Below are positions 4,810-5,524 of a DNA stretch of 5,524 nucleotides, piece after piece. Source of the stretch: an uncultured Chloroflexota bacterium (GTDB taxonomy: Bacteria; Chloroflexota; Anaerolineae; Aggregatilineales; Phototrophicaceae). The translations under genes were made by a program, and so were the position numbers. The stretch spans positions 1 to 5,524 of the forward strand of contig CAIVEA010000595.1 of assembly GCA_903904765.1 (NCBI GenBank). Reading direction: 5' to 3'. A model generated the notes under the pieces. It was given only the letters and a program-made list of their open reading frames with translations, was not told the DNA's origin and did no database searches. Within the stretch, counting starts at the first letter, position 1. Every line of letters begins with the position of its first letter.

Positions 4810-4843
4810 AACGAACACACTTGCAACAGAAAGGAGCATAACC

Positions 4844-5443
4844 ATGAACATCGGGATTCTGGGTGCGGGCGCGGTAGGGCAATCTTTTGCACGGGCAGTG
4901 CTGCCGCTGGGACATTCCGTGATGCTCAGTTCACGCAATCCCCATACTGCGGAGATGCGTCAGTTAGCCGCAGACCTCGGTGCGCCGATTGGTACAGTGA
5001 CCGAAACAGTCGCGCACGGGGAATTACTGGCGCTGGCGTTGCGCTGGGATGCGGTGCCGGAAGTGGTCGTGCAGGGCGATTGGGCGGGCAAAGTGGTGCT
5101 GGATATGACCAACCGCTTTGGCGGCGCATCCGGTCAATCCGCCGCGCAGGAATTGGCCGGACTTGTGCTGGGGGCGCAGGTGGTGAAGGCGCTGAACACG
5201 ATTGGCGCAGAACACTATAGGCAACCCGTGATCGGCAGCCAAGCTGCGACGATGCTGATGGCGGGGGACAGCACCAGCGCCAAAGAGACAGTCTCGGCGC
5301 TCCTCACGCAAATGGGATTTGATGTGCTGGATGCAGGTGATCTGGCAGCGGCGCGGCATCTGGAAGCGTTGGCTGGCCTGTGGGTGCATCTTGCCATGCG
5401 TACCCCGCTGGGGCGTAACTTCGCCTTCAAAATACTGCGCTGA
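4844..5443 (+). CDS. NADP-binding oxidoreductase, COG2085 / F420-dependent NADP reductase-like
   Basis: This 199-residue protein is a single Rossmann-type domain with a short helical C-terminus. The N-terminal MNIGILGAGAVGQSFA carries the G7-x-G9-x-x-G12 loop. SSRNP (29-33) after the second strand places S30 and R31 to bind the NADP 2'-phosphate. DMTN (87-90), VVKALNTIG (113-121) and 'DAGDLAAARHLEALAGLWVHLA' near residues 160-181 are typical of the F420-dependent NADP reductase-like group. True F420:NADP reductases reduce or oxidise deazaflavin F420, but many relatives act on other or unknown substrates, so the F420 role is unproven. An AAAGGAG site (4830-4836) 7 bases before the ATG fixes the start. 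The 34-base gap to queF suggests one transcript. The gene converges on a histidine kinase gene, with 16 bases between their stop codons and no clear terminator. Confidence 0.85.
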   Translation: MNIGILGAGAVGQSFARAVLPLGHSVMLSSRNPHTAEMRQLAADLGAPIGTVTETVAHGELLALALRWDAVPEVVVQGDWAGKVVLDMTNRFGGASGQSAAQELAGLVLGAQVVKALNTIGAEHYRQPVIGSQAATMLMAGDSTSAKETVSALLTQMGFDVLDAGDLAAARHLEALAGLWVHLAMRTPLGRNFAFKILR

Positions 5444-5459
5444 AGGTGGGTGCAAGCAC

Positions 5460-5524
5460 TCAGGTGTTCACCAGCGGCAGTCTCACGCTGAAGGTCGTGC
5501 CCTTGCCCAGTTCGCTCTGCACCC
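5460..5524 (-). CDS. Sensor histidine kinase, C-terminal fragment
   Basis: This is the last 20 codons and TGA stop (complement of 5460-5462) of a minus-strand gene entering from the right edge. The residues read SELGKGTTFSVRLPL followed by VNT. The 'S..GKGT.F...LPL' pattern is the end of the HATPase_c domain of two-component sensor kinases (the last ATP-lid Gly box and the closing beta strand), which usually lies at or near the C-terminus. Sensor domain, phosphoacceptor His and partner regulator are outside the window. It converges on the NADP-binding oxidoreductase gene. The domain call is firm for so short a piece because the pattern is very characteristic. Confidence 0.82.
   Translation of the reverse strand, partial: VQSELGKGTTFSVRLPLVNT

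Noticed and set aside
4844..5443. Firm assignment as F420-dependent NADP reductase (fno)
   Set aside because: The fold and NADP motifs fit, but many COG2085 proteins of this length do not use F420 and no F420 gene is in the window, so no gene symbol is given.
5444..5459. Terminator between the two convergent genes at the right end
   Set aside because: Only a 4-base repeat (GTGC/GCAC) with no T tract is visible, too weak to call.

Overview
The window is a moderately GC-rich bacterial chromosome segment with short, AT-rich intergenic promoter regions. It holds six complete protein genes plus one tandem paralogue, and two genes cut by the window edges. The gene mix (CehA/McbA-type PHP hydrolase, small DoxX-like membrane proteins, single-domain QueF, COG2085/F420-reductase-like NADP-binding protein, clear GGAGG ribosome binding sites) would suit a Chloroflexota-like organism. 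That is an inference from gene content and no marker gene here proves it. I see no mobile element, CRISPR array, tRNA or rRNA.

Left part (1-2487), all minus strand. In transcription order it holds a DoxX-like gene (2487-2110), a second DoxX-like gene (1938-1561), a strong intrinsic terminator (1530-1496), a PHP-domain metallohydrolase (1474-128) and, 39 bases further on, the start of a pyridoxamine 5'-phosphate oxidase-family gene that leaves the window at base 1. The two DoxX-like proteins are 99/125 identical. The duplication includes their ribosome binding sites, -10 elements and part of the upstream region, so each copy probably has its own promoter. The hydrolase and oxidase-family genes look like one transcription unit.

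Middle (2488-4311), plus strand. A 209-base AT-rich divergent region separates the DoxX block from a classical short-chain dehydrogenase/reductase (2697-3464), which ends in a hairpin flanked by an A tract and a T tract. Next comes a gene of unknown function (best start GTG 3601), preceded by a leader with a 10-base direct repeat at a 20-base period. Its motif order is loosely reminiscent of DUF6544.

Right part (4312-5524). A 120-base leader holds a GC-rich hairpin, a possible promoter and an inverted repeat that would hide the ribosome binding site of queF, the NADPH-dependent preQ0 reductase of queuosine synthesis (4432-4809). A COG2085-type NADP-binding oxidoreductase follows 34 bases later and probably shares its transcript. 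A convergent minus-strand gene at the right edge is the C-terminal end of a sensor histidine kinase.

No new multi-gene system is evident. The observations most worth a second look are the queF leader, the promoter-containing DoxX duplication with an 11-base insertion and a palindrome in one copy, the terminator abutting the PHP gene, and a Cys in place of the usual active-site His in QueF.
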